DNA of 64,000 nt, from the NCBI RefSeq assembly GCF_011189575.1, contig NZ_PUJW01000001.1:186001-250000 (forward strand), written 5' to 3'. The notes under the pieces are model-generated. The model was not told the DNA's origin, ran no database searches, and was given only the letters and a program-made list of their open reading frames with translations. How positions within the stretch are numbered: position 1 is the first letter of the stretch; each line of letters begins with the position of its first letter. This document shows, in pieces, positions 34,637-43,995 of the stretch. The position numbers and the translations under genes were made by a program. Source of the DNA: Photorhabdus cinerea. GTDB taxonomy: Bacteria > Pseudomonadota > Gammaproteobacteria > Enterobacterales > Enterobacteriaceae.

Positions 34637-35007
34637 TCGATGACCTCCCGGACGGCCGCCATTTTGATATCCCGCTTGGCTTCGTTATCGACCGTGTATT
34701 TCGCGCCGACTTCGGTGGTGAAACAGTCCAGATAGGAGGTACGTCGCCCCCCTTTACCATTGACCGGGTACTGGGTGATTTTGACGCCGACCAGGTTGCC
34801 CCAGTCCAGATCGCCATCCAGCGGAATGACCACCGACAACGACAGGTCATAAGTGGCAATACCGCTCGTGTAGCCCTTGGCTCTGCCCGTTTTATTCATG
34901 GTCTTGACCAGCTTGCGGCCGGTGTTGATTTGCACGTCCAAATCGGTGACCTCAATTTCGCGGCCATCGACTTCCAGCACAATCGCGCCGACATATTCTT
35001 CTAACAT
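34633..35007 (-). CDS. M: Tail tube protein (Mu gpM)
   Basis: A 124-residue inner-tube protein of a contractile tail. Family segments: EVDGREIEVTDLDVQINTGRKLVKTMN, GYTSGIATYDLSLSVVIPLDGDLDWGNL and the C-terminal YTVDNEAKRDIKMAAV. Overlaps the assembly gene by 4 bp and follows the sheath gene by 13 bp. Confidence 0.93.
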   Translation of the reverse strand: MLEEYVGAIVLEVDGREIEVTDLDVQINTGRKLVKTMNKTGRAKGYTSGIATYDLSLSVVIPLDGDLDWGNLVGVKITQYPVNGKGGRRTSYLDCFTTEVGAKYTVDNEAKRDIKMAAVREVIE

Positions 35008-35020
35008 GGGTTAACACCTC

Positions 35021-36454
35021 TTATAAATACAGGTCAATACGGCCGGCGAACACGTGCAGGCCATTGACCACATCCGCCGGAATTTCCGCATCCAGCCGAT
35101 TGGGATCTTTATCATTGCGCTCGACCAGCAGCTTGTCCTTGTTCTCTTCGACGTTCTCCAGAATCTCAGACTCTTCCAGTTTGAGCAGGACATCCAGCAA
35201 TTCAGAGCGCACTTTCTGGCGTGTCCGCTCATTGAGCTTGTCACGGGGAAAACGCTGTGAAATGCGCTCACGGCACGCCTTGCGGGTGTAATCGAGTGTG
35301 CGGATGGTGGTGAGATCTAATAACGCAATATCATCCACGCCCTCGGCGTTTCGGGTATAGGTGGTAATGGCTCGCACAATCTGCACACGATTACCCGCCC
35401 CGACCTCAATCGGCGTCAGCCCGTTATGCAGGGCGTTTTCCTGTTCGTTACGGCTGGCACGGTGCGTCACGGGGGTGATATCCATGCCGGTCAACGGCAG
35501 GGTATTGAGGGGACGCGCCGGATCTTCCTCACTGGCAATCACCGCACCGTAGGCCGCGGCCAGTTCCGCGGGCAATTTGGCTGAGCCGGGATACCAGCCC
35601 AGCGTCAGGCGGCCAGCGTTAATCTCGCCTGCCAGCGTCGTGCCCGTTGCCAGTGTGCCTGTCCAGCCTGCCACACCAATGGCCCCGCGCTGCTCCATGG
35701 CGTTGCCGGTTTTATCCAGGTGTGTACGCAAGGCCCGTAACGCCGTTTGGGTACTGAAGGGGCTGACAATGATTTGATGGCCGGCGGCAAACACCGCGTC
35801 CAGTGCCGGCTGGATATCCGGATCGTTTTCACCGCCGTCCATCGCGGACAACGTTACCCCGACCCCTTTCGCGGTACATTCGGTTTTCAGGCGAATGGCA
35901 TTGCCAAATTCCCCCGCCTGACGGGCTGCCAGTGTGATCACGTAGCGGGGCGACTCGTCACTGCCTTGATTGAGCGTGCTGGCCGTGATGGGTAATGCGG
36001 TTGCCGCTGTCACGGCGGCAACGACGGCCCCGTTGAGGGTTTCCAGGCTGTCGCCGGATTCCACCGGAATATCCAGGCGTTGATCACCGACCCACAAATA
36101 GAGGGTGCCACTGCCTGTCGCGGGACCCGTCAGGCTCAGCGTGGCACGGGCGGATTGACCCGCCGTGGCGGTTTTGATGCCAATCACCTGCAATTGCAGG
36201 TAGCTATTGGCCTGAATGGCGGCACGGGCCATCAGGTGCGCCAGTGAGCCAGCGCCAAACTGACGGGCGGCGTCGTTATCGGAATAGATATCCAGCGGGG
36301 TCAGTGCTGCGGCCTGGGCGTCAGAGTCCATCGGGGCGATAATCAATACCCGTTGTGGGTTGCCCGGCAAGGTGCGGGATGACTGGCGGGTATTAAATTC
36401 AAAATACTTGCCCGGCTTGCGGATGCTGGACGGAATGGTATCAAAACTAATCAT
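35021..36454 (-). CDS. L: Contractile tail sheath protein (Mu gpL)
   Basis: A 477-residue sheath subunit. It starts MISFDTIPSSIRKPGKYFEFN; the N-terminal PGKYFE pattern, the VLIIAPMDSDAQA strand and the C-terminal half (ARPLNTLPLTGMDITPVTHR, NGLTPIEVGAGNRVQIVRAITTY, LLDLTTIRTLDYTRKACRERISQRFPRDKL) are conserved. The ATG at 36,454 fits the family start; upstream codons in the frame overlap the DUF2635 gene. Confidence 0.94.
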   Translation of the reverse strand: MISFDTIPSSIRKPGKYFEFNTRQSSRTLPGNPQRVLIIAPMDSDAQAAALTPLDIYSDNDAARQFGAGSLAHLMARAAIQANSYLQLQVIGIKTATAGQSARATLSLTGPATGSGTLYLWVGDQRLDIPVESGDSLETLNGAVVAAVTAATALPITASTLNQGSDESPRYVITLAARQAGEFGNAIRLKTECTAKGVGVTLSAMDGGENDPDIQPALDAVFAAGHQIIVSPFSTQTALRALRTHLDKTGNAMEQRGAIGVAGWTGTLATGTTLAGEINAGRLTLGWYPGSAKLPAELAAAYGAVIASEEDPARPLNTLPLTGMDITPVTHRASRNEQENALHNGLTPIEVGAGNRVQIVRAITTYTRNAEGVDDIALLDLTTIRTLDYTRKACRERISQRFPRDKLNERTRQKVRSELLDVLLKLEESEILENVEENKDKLLVERNDKDPNRLDAEIPADVVNGLHVFAGRIDLYL

Positions 36455-36638
36455 GTTTCCTCGACTTACCCACCTTTGTCGGGGTGGGAACAACAGGCAC
36501 TAAATCCCCCGTCGTGATTAACCGACGGTAATAGGCGCTATCCGGCACCGTCACGGGTTCGGCACCAATGTAGCGCCGCGACTGGTTTTCCAGCGGGACA
36601 CGCAGCCCCGGCGCGGCAGTCACAATTAACGTACTCAT
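36447..36638 (-). CDS. DUF2635 family phage protein
   Basis: A 63-residue protein of the DUF2635 type (VTAAPGLRVPLENQSRRYIGAEPVTVPDSAYYRRLITTGDLV), always found between the gp37-like and sheath genes of Mu-type phages. Function unknown, probably a minor tail component. Overlaps both neighbours by a few bp. Confidence 0.85.
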   Translation of the reverse strand: MSTLIVTAAPGLRVPLENQSRRYIGAEPVTVPDSAYYRRLITTGDLVPVVPTPTKVGKSRKHD

Positions 36639-37285
36639 GTGTTTTTCCTGAGATTGACTAAATCAGCCGGGTCATCGGGTGATCCCATACCGGGCGGGTC
36701 GTAGCTCGTGCCCACCCGTAACAGGTCAGGGTCTGGCTGGGACACCTGGCCGCTGTATTCGTTATACAACCAGTCAGGGTGTGCCCGGTCACGGGTGTGT
36801 TCGGGCCAGGCTCCTGACGCCAGTGCCCCCTCCAGCCATTGGGTATCGAACTCGCAAGCGAAGACCGACAGCGCCCGGTCAGCGACCTGCGTATTAAACA
36901 GGGTACGGACACGACCCGGCACCAGGGGATTGATTTTCAATCCCAAATCCTGCCCGGTCAGTAGCCGCCTGACCGCGTAGACCAGGCGATAACACCCGAT
37001 CTCATTCACGTTGACGCCACCCCGACGGGAGGCCGCTTCACTGCGGGTGCTGTAATCCCCGACAATCACGACAAATTGTCCGGTCGGTTTGTACTGGCGT
37101 TTGGACACGCTAACCGGCTCGGTTTTGCTGATACCGCCAAACGTGACCCATACCGCCGGTAACACGCGCACAATCCGCCCCAAATCCTCGTCGATTTCCC
37201 CGCCGTAACTGGTCACGGTACGGGTCATCTTGCCTAATCCTTCGGCCAGCCGCTGACAAATGGCCTGTTCTATCTGGGTGATCAA
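36635..37285 (-). CDS. Gp37-family phage protein (DUF1834)
   Basis: A 216-residue head-tail junction/tail-completion protein. N-terminal ITQIEQAICQRLAEGLGKMTRTVTSYGGEID and central RRGGVNVNEIGCYRLVYAVRRLLTGQDLGL are family-typical. Starts within the stop of the gp36-like gene (ATGA). Confidence 0.88.
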   Translation of the reverse strand: MITQIEQAICQRLAEGLGKMTRTVTSYGGEIDEDLGRIVRVLPAVWVTFGGISKTEPVSVSKRQYKPTGQFVVIVGDYSTRSEAASRRGGVNVNEIGCYRLVYAVRRLLTGQDLGLKINPLVPGRVRTLFNTQVADRALSVFACEFDTQWLEGALASGAWPEHTRDRAHPDWLYNEYSGQVSQPDPDLLRVGTSYDPPGMGSPDDPADLVNLRKNT

Positions 37286-37710
37286 AATGCCCCTCCCCCT
37301 GTCGCATCACGGCCGAACTGGCGGGGACTGCTGCCAAACGCCATTTGAGGTGTGGACTGGATAATTTGCCCGTTATCAGCCCGTCCCAGGCTGATTTGCC
37401 CGGCGGCCACTTTTTCCAGAAACCGGATCGCATCCTCATAACGTTGGCGAATTTCGTCTGACATCACCCGATGGGCTGTCGTCAGGTGGTAACGGGCAAT
37501 ATCACAGCAACGGCCGACCAGAATGCGCGGGGTATCCGGCCACGGCGTGGCATAGCGCCCGACCAGATAACCGTCAATTTCGGCACTGGCACGGGTTAAG
37601 GCTGCATTCATGGTTTGCTCATCAATCTGTCCGGTCATTTCGGGATCGCAGAGACTGACACATTCACGCTCACTAAAGGCCAGGATCATGTCGTGCTGGG
37701 TGGCATACAT
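37282..37710 (-). CDS. Gp36-family phage protein (DUF1320)
   Basis: A 142-residue head-completion protein. The typical N-terminus MYATQHDMILAFSERECVSLCDPEMTG and ASAEIDGYLVGRYATPWPDTPRIL are present. Follows the HI1506-like gene by 2 nt. Confidence 0.9.
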   Translation of the reverse strand: MYATQHDMILAFSERECVSLCDPEMTGQIDEQTMNAALTRASAEIDGYLVGRYATPWPDTPRILVGRCCDIARYHLTTAHRVMSDEIRQRYEDAIRFLEKVAAGQISLGRADNGQIIQSTPQMAFGSSPRQFGRDATGGGAF

Positions 37711-37712
37711 AG

Positions 37713-38039
37713 TTAGTCCTCTTTAGTTGGCTTCTTCGCGTCCTTTTTCAGTGCCGCCAGGTCTTTTTTCAGGGCATCACGCTCTGCGGTCACCGTGTCC
37801 AGTTCGGTAGTCAGGCGTGAGACTTCCTCAGTCAGTCCGGCAACCTGAGTCTGGATATCAACCCCCGGTGACGGCACATCTGCCTCATTGACAACAGACA
37901 CCACCAACATCGGGTCGGCTTGCAGTTCGGCCAGTTGCGCGGCGGTAAAACGATCATCCAGGTAGGACGTGGTGTTGTCACTGTGGGCGATACCACAGCG
38001 GCGGAAACCCGCGACTTTAGCTGTAATTAAGATCGGCAT
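37713..38039 (-). CDS. HI1506-like Mu-type structural protein
   Basis: A 108-residue protein with an N-terminal FluMu-type domain (KVAGFRRCGIAHSDNTTSYLDDRFTAAQLAELQADPMLVV) and a coiled C-terminal tail rich in Glu, Leu and Lys (about 68-105, heptad-like). Located straight after the major capsid gene as in Haemophilus FluMu. Role unknown. Confidence 0.82.
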   Translation of the reverse strand: MPILITAKVAGFRRCGIAHSDNTTSYLDDRFTAAQLAELQADPMLVVSVVNEADVPSPGVDIQTQVAGLTEEVSRLTTELDTVTAERDALKKDLAALKKDAKKPTKED

Positions 38040-38947
38040 TATTGTTCTTCTCCGGTTGATCCGTAAGCCAATTGCCAGAAGCCAAAACCGCCTGCGGCAC
38101 GGGCTTCGGCGCCAAACTTGTATTGACGGCGGGTAAACACATCGTCACTGTCCAGGCTGGTTTGTTCCACCATCACCGGCGCTTTGCGCTCCTGATAAAT
38201 AATCGGTTTGATGGATTTTGTGGTATCCAGCAGATACCAGCGGCTGTCATGGGTCAGGCGCGGTTCGACGACGACTTCGGCCGTGCCTTTAAACAGGTTG
38301 ACTTTGCCGTCTTCCAGACGGTCAGCAGTCATCAGTGCGCGGGCGGTGTATTCCAGCGCGGGCGGCACCAATAGAATGTTCGGGTTGATATTCAGCGGAC
38401 GCCCTTCATCGTCAGTAAACTGACGCATGGCTGTGCGGGCGGCACCGTAGGACGCCTGCGCTTTCGCCATCGATTCAATGGACAGCGCCTTTTTCCCTTT
38501 GTTGGAAACCGACCGGGTGCCGACCGGATGATCACTGTCAAAAAAATATTGTTTGTCGTAGCACGGGCGTTCAAATCCCAAGTTCACCAGTTCGAAAACA
38601 ATATCATCGGGCAGTGCCGCCGCCGATTGGCCGGCACTTTTGGCCTGAATGGCGTACTGGCCGGTCTGGTCGTCTTCGATATCATTGCGATCGACTTCGA
38701 TCGTGGCTTCCCAGTCGTCGTTCTCAATGGTGTACTTATGCCCGGACAGGGATCTAACCACTTTCTCGCCGACCCATTTGCGCATGGCTGGGAAGTTCGA
38801 CAACCAGGTGTAATCGTTCACCTTACTGGTTGAGGTCACCTTCATGGCGACTTTTTCCCACTGCGACGGCGCGGCATCCAGTGCATTCTGGAAGGTGCTT
38901 TTAATCGCCAGGAACAGCACATTTAAATTGGATTTATTAACAAGCAT
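38039..38947 (-). CDS. T: Major capsid protein (Mu gpT)
   Basis: A 302-residue major head subunit of the Mu T family. N-terminal FLAIKSTFQNALDAAPSQWEKVAMKVTSTSKVNDYTWLSNFPAMRKWVG and C-terminal KSIKPIIYQERKAPVMVEQTSLDSDDVFTRRQYKFGAEARA are strong marks. Unlike the capsid gene at the window end, it belongs to the Mu type, so the two capsid genes come from different elements. Confidence 0.95.
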   Translation of the reverse strand: MLVNKSNLNVLFLAIKSTFQNALDAAPSQWEKVAMKVTSTSKVNDYTWLSNFPAMRKWVGEKVVRSLSGHKYTIENDDWEATIEVDRNDIEDDQTGQYAIQAKSAGQSAAALPDDIVFELVNLGFERPCYDKQYFFDSDHPVGTRSVSNKGKKALSIESMAKAQASYGAARTAMRQFTDDEGRPLNINPNILLVPPALEYTARALMTADRLEDGKVNLFKGTAEVVVEPRLTHDSRWYLLDTTKSIKPIIYQERKAPVMVEQTSLDSDDVFTRRQYKFGAEARAAGGFGFWQLAYGSTGEEQ

Positions 38948-38956
38948 CAGATTTTC

Positions 38957-39358
38957 CTATTGAATCAGAACCAGAACGCCATCACTGACAGACACTTCCA
39001 GCACACGACCGACCACGGGCAAGGTGTCGCCTTTGATGGCCTTGACCGTCACACTGTTGGTCAGGGTGCAGGATTGGCCGACCTGCGCCTGGGTCACGGG
39101 CTGGGCGCTGTCATTGTCGAAATAGAATGCACGGCCACGGCGTACCCTGACCTGGCGTTCACCCTGTTTACCATCGCGGTTATCGGCGAACTCATCGGCC
39201 ACGCCCAGCACCGTCAGTCCGGCATCGGCCTGACCCGGCACGGCAAAACCGGCGGCATTGGCGCAGACCAGATGGCCGCCCCCGATTTGTGCACCCGCGT
39301 CACAGGGCACACTGAATAACTCACCCTCGCGATGAGGGGTATTGCGATCGATTGCCAC
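38957..39358 (-). CDS. Capsid-associated structural protein (decoration-like)
   Basis: A 133-residue small protein between protease and major capsid. It is mostly beta (QVRVRRGRAFYFDNDSAQPVTQAQVGQSCTLT, GDTLPVVGRVLEVS), like capsid cement/DUF2190 proteins. The position also fits. The exact role in this phage is inferred. Confidence 0.7.
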   Translation of the reverse strand: MAIDRNTPHREGELFSVPCDAGAQIGGGHLVCANAAGFAVPGQADAGLTVLGVADEFADNRDGKQGERQVRVRRGRAFYFDNDSAQPVTQAQVGQSCTLTNSVTVKAIKGDTLPVVGRVLEVSVSDGVLVLIQ

Positions 39359-39360
39359 GA

Positions 39361-40464
39361 TTATTGTTCTCCCAGTTGTTTCTGAATGTCATCAGGGGAC
39401 AGGCCGAACTGGTTGCAAATGGCAAGGGCATCCGCGTCCAGTTCCGCTGTCTGTGTTAATGTGGGTTGCACTGCGGCAGGGATTTGTCCGCCCGATTGCA
39501 GCGATGACAACGCGGCAATGGGCTGCGCCTTTTCCAGATGGGTCGTCAGTGCGGCAAAATTCGTGCGACCCAACGATTTAGCCCAGTCCTCCAGCGCCGG
39601 GGTTAAACGGCCATCACTCAGCGCTGCCTGCACCAGACTGTCAACCTGGCTCACCTGCGATTGCTGGCGTTCGCTGTTCAGTTGTGCCTGCAGCTCCTGA
39701 TAGCCTGCAATCGGGACGTACTTGGCCGGGTCATAGGCTTTTGATGACAGGTCGGCAATCTGGGTCTTCTGGGCTTGCAGCAAGGCGAGCAGACCTTGAC
39801 TGGCCGCCGTGGCGGTGCCCTGACCGTTCGAAATTAAATCAATGGCTTTTTGCAGCTCGGCCTTGATGTCTTCCGTCGTGGCAGTAGCAGGCAAATTCAA
39901 CATCCAGCGTAAATTGTTTAGCAGTTCCTTGATGAGTTCGTCATCCACGGAATGATCCTCCGGTTGTGGGGTATTCAGGGCAGCCAGTTGGGAGGCAGCG
40001 GCTAGCATCACCGCGTCCATCCCGTCCAGTGCCGGGGTGTTGGTCAGCGCCGAATGCAGTAATGCAGTCACGTGACCCTGTTGGTCATACAAAAATACGG
40101 GGGAAATAAAGCGGTATTCCTTGGCGGCAATCGCGTTGCGGGCTTTGTCTGTCCATTCAACGTTGGTGGCGTACAAGCCTGCGCCCTCGCGCCATTCCAG
40201 CGTCTGGAACCAACCCGCCGCCGGGGCGGGCTGGCCGTTTTTAATCGCACGCAGGGTCTGGTGCTCGTAGTCAATCACCAGCGGCGTTTCACGTACAGCC
40301 ACCTGTTGGATCAGGTGGTCGGCAATCTCACGGGTCATCACCCAGCTAGCACAATCCGCCGGGCGGCCATCGTTAGCGCGAAACTCTCCGGCCGGGAAAA
40401 GCTGGATTTCGTTCTGGTGGTTACCCCGGATAAGCGAGGTTAAAGCGGCAATGGTCGTTTTCAT
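39361..40464 (-). CDS. I: Head maturation protease and scaffold (Mu gpI)
   Basis: A 367-residue Mu I-type protease with a C-terminal scaffold part. Protease region about 1-160 (IQLFPAGEFRANDGRPADCASWVMT, VIDYEHQTL with conserved His, YRFISPVFLYDQQGHVTAL); scaffold region about 165-367, Gln/Ala-rich and helical. In Mu the scaffold is also made from an internal start. A copy of the late-promoter motif lies 37 bp upstream. Confidence 0.92.
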   Translation of the reverse strand: MKTTIAALTSLIRGNHQNEIQLFPAGEFRANDGRPADCASWVMTREIADHLIQQVAVRETPLVIDYEHQTLRAIKNGQPAPAAGWFQTLEWREGAGLYATNVEWTDKARNAIAAKEYRFISPVFLYDQQGHVTALLHSALTNTPALDGMDAVMLAAASQLAALNTPQPEDHSVDDELIKELLNNLRWMLNLPATATTEDIKAELQKAIDLISNGQGTATAASQGLLALLQAQKTQIADLSSKAYDPAKYVPIAGYQELQAQLNSERQQSQVSQVDSLVQAALSDGRLTPALEDWAKSLGRTNFAALTTHLEKAQPIAALSSLQSGGQIPAAVQPTLTQTAELDADALAICNQFGLSPDDIQKQLGEQ

Positions 40465-40500
40465 GCCCGCAGCATAACGGCACCATTATCGGGGATGCGG

Positions 40501-40517
40501 TTGAGGGGGTTCAGCAG
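40501..40517 (-). promoter_or_regulatory. Repeated late-promoter motif, protease/head copy
   Basis: CTGCTGAACCCCCTCAA on the minus strand, followed 10 nt later by GATAAT, a fair -10 box, and then by gene I. In Mu a C-dependent promoter stands at the same place. Confidence 0.65.
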
Positions 40518-40612
40518 GTGACTGAATAGCGAGCAGAAAACGAAAAATAGGGGCGGAAAATGCTGGCAGGCAGTGTATCGCGCTTTGCCCTGAACCGGAA
40601 CCCCATTTAAAC

Positions 40613-40637
40613 CCCGTTTAAAAACGATTTAAACGGG
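40613..40637. repeat. 25-bp inverted repeat upstream of protease gene
   Basis: CCCGTTTAAA and TTTAAACGGG form a perfect 10-bp inverted repeat with a 5-nt centre in the 255-bp gap between genes G and I. It might be an operator or a stable RNA hairpin; no T tract follows. Confidence 0.5.
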
Positions 40638-40678
40638 CGTAACCGGTTAAAGGCAACACATTGTATCAAAACAGATTC

Positions 40679-40708
40679 AAACGCCCCATAATGGCACGCA
40701 GGGCGTTT
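40679..40708. terminator. Terminator-like hairpin after the G gene
   Basis: AAACGCCC / GGGCGTTT stem with a 14-nt loop, T-rich on both sides, 12 bp past the G stop at 40,720. It may end the lysis/terminase/portal transcript before the next late promoter. Confidence 0.55.
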
Positions 40709-40719
40709 TTACACTCCCG

Positions 40720-41259
40720 TCATCGGGGCGCATCCATCAACTGTTGCAGATAACGTTCCAGGATATCCTGGATCTGTCCCGCGTCGCTGTCGGTCAGTTT
40801 CAGGAACGGGCGGGCAGGCATCTGGATTTTGTAAGCCGGCAGGGTGTTCCACTGGCTGTGATCCGCTTTCGCTTTGCTGGAAAAACGGCGCTTGCCCTTT
40901 TTGTGCCGATAATGCGCCTGCTGGCTACGGGCAGGCATATTAATAGTGCCGCCCTCCTGGTGGATACGGGCGTAGATCACATTCGTACCGACCAGGGCTT
41001 CATCGTTATCACTGAATGGCTGGATGCTGCTCGCCAGTCGCCCGGTGTGTTGCAGGATTTTCCCGCCCGCCCGCTTTTTGGCATAAGCCGGACTCCAGCC
41101 CAGCCAGGCAGGTCGCCCCTGCTGCTTGAAATTTTCCTCGACCGCATCGGCCATCGTCGCAGCAATCTGGCGCATCATAGGGGTGCGGTCACCCAGCCCG
41201 TCCGTCAGTTGCTGCATCACCTGCTGAAATTCTTTGAGATCAATATCAATCTGGAACAT
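40720..41259 (-). CDS. G: Virion morphogenesis protein (Mu gpG)
   Basis: A 179-residue phage virion morphogenesis / tail-completion protein. FQQVMQQLTDGLGDRTPMMRQIAATMADAVEENFKQQGRPAWLGWSPAYAKKRAGGKILQHTGRL is the family core. Overlaps gene F by 14 bp. Confidence 0.92.
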   Translation of the reverse strand: MFQIDIDLKEFQQVMQQLTDGLGDRTPMMRQIAATMADAVEENFKQQGRPAWLGWSPAYAKKRAGGKILQHTGRLASSIQPFSDNDEALVGTNVIYARIHQEGGTINMPARSQQAHYRHKKGKRRFSSKAKADHSQWNTLPAYKIQMPARPFLKLTDSDAGQIQDILERYLQQLMDAPR

Positions 41260-42415
41260 GGAAATCCGCCTGTTGGGTCACATTGTGTAATTGTCCCTCG
41301 CGCACGCTGACTATCCACCATACTCCTGTCCGCCTTGCGCCATAATACTGCGTGCCGTCTTTCGCCAGGTGCTGGCGTTCGGGCTGCTCAATAATCTGCT
41401 GGAGCGCCAGATAATCGGCCAGGTCAATTTGTTCCTGATCTGCCAGCCGCTTGAGGGTCGGCGCATCGACCGTCACCGGGTCAGATGGTAACCCGCCAGA
41501 GCGCGGGCGCACGGCAACCGGATAACGCTGTAACGATGAGGGTGCATCCTGTTTCAGTGCCTGTTTAAATACCCGGATAAAGTCCGGTCCGGTTAACGTC
41601 CCCGTGACATACTGACTGGCGGCGGGTTGCGGGTATTTGTCCAGTTCGGGCTGCCAGCTCACCTGACCGGGGTTAAACCCAAAGCCCGGATCGGGGGTAT
41701 ACACCTTGCCGGTCATCGGGTTTTCAAAGCCCATTACCGGACGGGTTTCACCCGGAACGCCATATTCCTGCTGCACTTCAACCCGCCGCCCCTCGGTCGA
41801 CTGCACCATCAACCCCAGCCGCTCGACATCCGCTTCGCTGCGGGTACGCACCCGGCAACGGCAACGATAGCCGTCCGGCGGGTAGATGGATTGCCAGATG
41901 GGATCGTCATAGCGGGCGATAAACCCGTTGAGCGCCGCATGGCTGGGACGGATACGGCTGTCCATAATCCCGACGCGCTCCCAATAGGGGCGCTCATCCA
42001 CGCTGTCCATCTGCTGCTGATAGCGGCCAGCCATATAGGCTGACTGCATATTGGTATTAAAAATCGTATCCAGGCGGCGGGGTGTCAGCCGCTTACCGTG
42101 CAGTTCGCCGGTGTCGTTATCGGCAACCAGCCCTTTACCGAGCCAGCCTTTTCGTTCCAGTATCGGCAGGAGGTTGCGTTGAAAGTCGCGGAAGGTCTGC
42201 CCGGTTTCCAGTGATTTTTGCAGTTCCGCCCGGATGTCGGCCAGCACATCCAGTTTTAACACGCCAGCCACGGTAAACGCGCGGGCATGCGCCAGCGCTT
42301 CCACCTCGTGCCAGTTAAAACCGATGGCAAAACCTTTACGCTGGAAATAGTCAATCGCTTCTTTAGGCGGCAAACCGATCACATACCCCAGGTTGATTTT
42401 ATTACGTGTCGGCAT
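41246..42415 (-). CDS. F: Head morphogenesis protein (Mu gpF / SPP1 gp7 type) with extra C-terminal domain
   Basis: Minor head protein of 389 residues. The gp7-type core runs from about 25 to 220 (AIDYFQRKGFAIGFNWHEVEALAHARAFTV, FNTNMQSAYMAGRYQQQM, HAALNGFI, PPDGYRCRCRVRT with a Cys pair). The last ~100 residues, ending HLAKDGTQYYGARRTGVWWIVSVREGQLHNVTQ, form a separate beta-rich part that in related phages can be a small RNase-like or ADP-ribosyl domain. The ATG at 42,415 was chosen for the start. It overlaps the portal gene by 14 bp. Confidence 0.9.
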   Translation of the reverse strand: MPTRNKINLGYVIGLPPKEAIDYFQRKGFAIGFNWHEVEALAHARAFTVAGVLKLDVLADIRAELQKSLETGQTFRDFQRNLLPILERKGWLGKGLVADNDTGELHGKRLTPRRLDTIFNTNMQSAYMAGRYQQQMDSVDERPYWERVGIMDSRIRPSHAALNGFIARYDDPIWQSIYPPDGYRCRCRVRTRSEADVERLGLMVQSTEGRRVEVQQEYGVPGETRPVMGFENPMTGKVYTPDPGFGFNPGQVSWQPELDKYPQPAASQYVTGTLTGPDFIRVFKQALKQDAPSSLQRYPVAVRPRSGGLPSDPVTVDAPTLKRLADQEQIDLADYLALQQIIEQPERQHLAKDGTQYYGARRTGVWWIVSVREGQLHNVTQQADFHVPD

Positions 42416-43982
42416 GGAGGCGCCCCCAGACATCGGCCACAAAAATCGCCTGTGCCAGTAGCTGCTGTAACGTGCTGTCATCCAAATCCGGGTAGCTGGC
42501 CGCCACAATATTCATCGCCTCATCCACGCTCTGGCCGGATTGCAGGGCGCTGACCAGCGGGGACAGTAACTGGCTCATGGCCGCCCCTATCGGGTCAGAC
42601 AGCGGCGGGGCATTATCCAGGGCAATCTGGGCCGGATCAATATCCGCTGACTCATGAACCTGGCTTAAGACCCCCAGACCAGAACGGGACAGGCCGTGGC
42701 TCAATGGCGTTGGCAGTATGCCCGTGATGCGGGGTTGTAAGGTCGGTTCGTCATCCTGTGGGGTCGGGATGGCGGCCTTTTTATGCACCCAGGAAACCGG
42801 GATAGATTCCATCCCCGCCTGATTAACCAGAGTGGATATGGCCGTGGCAAACTGCGGTAAATCAACGGCGGCACGGGTATCAAACACAAAGCGTGGCATC
42901 CGGTGCGGATTGACATGTGTATGACCATTGAGCGCCAGTATCATCTGGATCAAACTCTTAAACATGCCTTCCAACTGGCGGGCATCGGCGGTCATCAAAT
43001 CGTGGCGAACCTCGTTATGCACATTCCCTAGCGCGTTGGTGGACGATTTGCCATCTGCCTGCGTGGTCAGTGTGCCGCCCAGAATGATTTTGGATTGTGT
43101 CCGTTCGGCCCAGTTGATCATCGCCATAAACGGGTCACTGCCACCCGATGCCGCACTCTCGAATTTAATCTCGTTTCCGGCAGGGATAGCCGCGACCGCA
43201 TCATGACCCAAACGGACCAGCATATCCAGCAACCGATCGCGGTCATCATCGGACGTACCGGGGGCGTATGTCGCGATGCGGGCGGGCAGGCCATAGATTT
43301 CCAAAAATTCAGCCAGATCCCGCAGGCTGAAATTTTTAAACAGGTACGGCCACACCAATACCCGATACAACCCACTGGTTGCCACGAACCCGCTACGGGC
43401 ATTGTGGCGATGCACCAGCCAGCCGAACGGCCATAATGGGCTGCCATACAACCCGTTATTGTCCCGCAGGCGGATCTCATCCCGTTGCTCCGGCAGGGTA
43501 CGGAACCAATAATGGGGCCGTAAATATAACGCGCGCGGCAACCACACTTTGTCCACCTGCTCCCATTCGATTTCCTGACAACTAAACCCGTGCCCGACTG
43601 CCTCCATCCCATTCAGGATGATATCCTCAATCTCCGGCAGGGCATCAAACCATTCCTGCACCTGTGCCGTGATGGCCTGCTCCTGTGCTGTCGCCCGTTT
43701 GGGTGGTTCAATCGACCAGTCCAGCGTTAATAGCGCGTTTTTACGTTTCTCCATTTCCGCAAATATGTGGCCATCACGCTCCAGCATATCGCCAAACAGG
43801 CTGGCCTGCGCACTCAGGTCACCCTGTTCGGCCGCTTGCAGGATGCGTGGCAGTTTACGGATGGTCATTCCCCGCGACGGATGGTCAGGATAGATGCGCT
43901 GCATCTGTGCCGTTTTCACTGTCTGGGGTGTTTTCAGTGCCTCCCGCTGGAGGGGATTACCGTAGATATCAACAATTGCCAT
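42402..43982 (-). CDS. Portal protein, DUF935 family (Mu gp29)
   Basis: A 526-residue portal through which DNA enters the head. MAIVDIYGNPLQREALKTPQT starts the protein; HPSRGMTIRKLPRILQAAEQGDLSAQASLF, EMEKRKNALLTLDWSI, YGLPARIATYAPG and GKSSTNALGNVHNEVRHDLM are DUF935 marks. The frame extends ten codons upstream without a ribosome site, so ATG 43,982 is preferred. Confidence 0.94.
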   Translation of the reverse strand: MAIVDIYGNPLQREALKTPQTVKTAQMQRIYPDHPSRGMTIRKLPRILQAAEQGDLSAQASLFGDMLERDGHIFAEMEKRKNALLTLDWSIEPPKRATAQEQAITAQVQEWFDALPEIEDIILNGMEAVGHGFSCQEIEWEQVDKVWLPRALYLRPHYWFRTLPEQRDEIRLRDNNGLYGSPLWPFGWLVHRHNARSGFVATSGLYRVLVWPYLFKNFSLRDLAEFLEIYGLPARIATYAPGTSDDDRDRLLDMLVRLGHDAVAAIPAGNEIKFESAASGGSDPFMAMINWAERTQSKIILGGTLTTQADGKSSTNALGNVHNEVRHDLMTADARQLEGMFKSLIQMILALNGHTHVNPHRMPRFVFDTRAAVDLPQFATAISTLVNQAGMESIPVSWVHKKAAIPTPQDDEPTLQPRITGILPTPLSHGLSRSGLGVLSQVHESADIDPAQIALDNAPPLSDPIGAAMSQLLSPLVSALQSGQSVDEAMNIVAASYPDLDDSTLQQLLAQAIFVADVWGRLHADT

Positions 43983-43995
43983 ACGACATTTTTCC

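Noticed and set aside
41627..42043. Plus-strand frame opposite the F gene
   Set aside because: Arg/His-rich shadow frame, no ribosome site.
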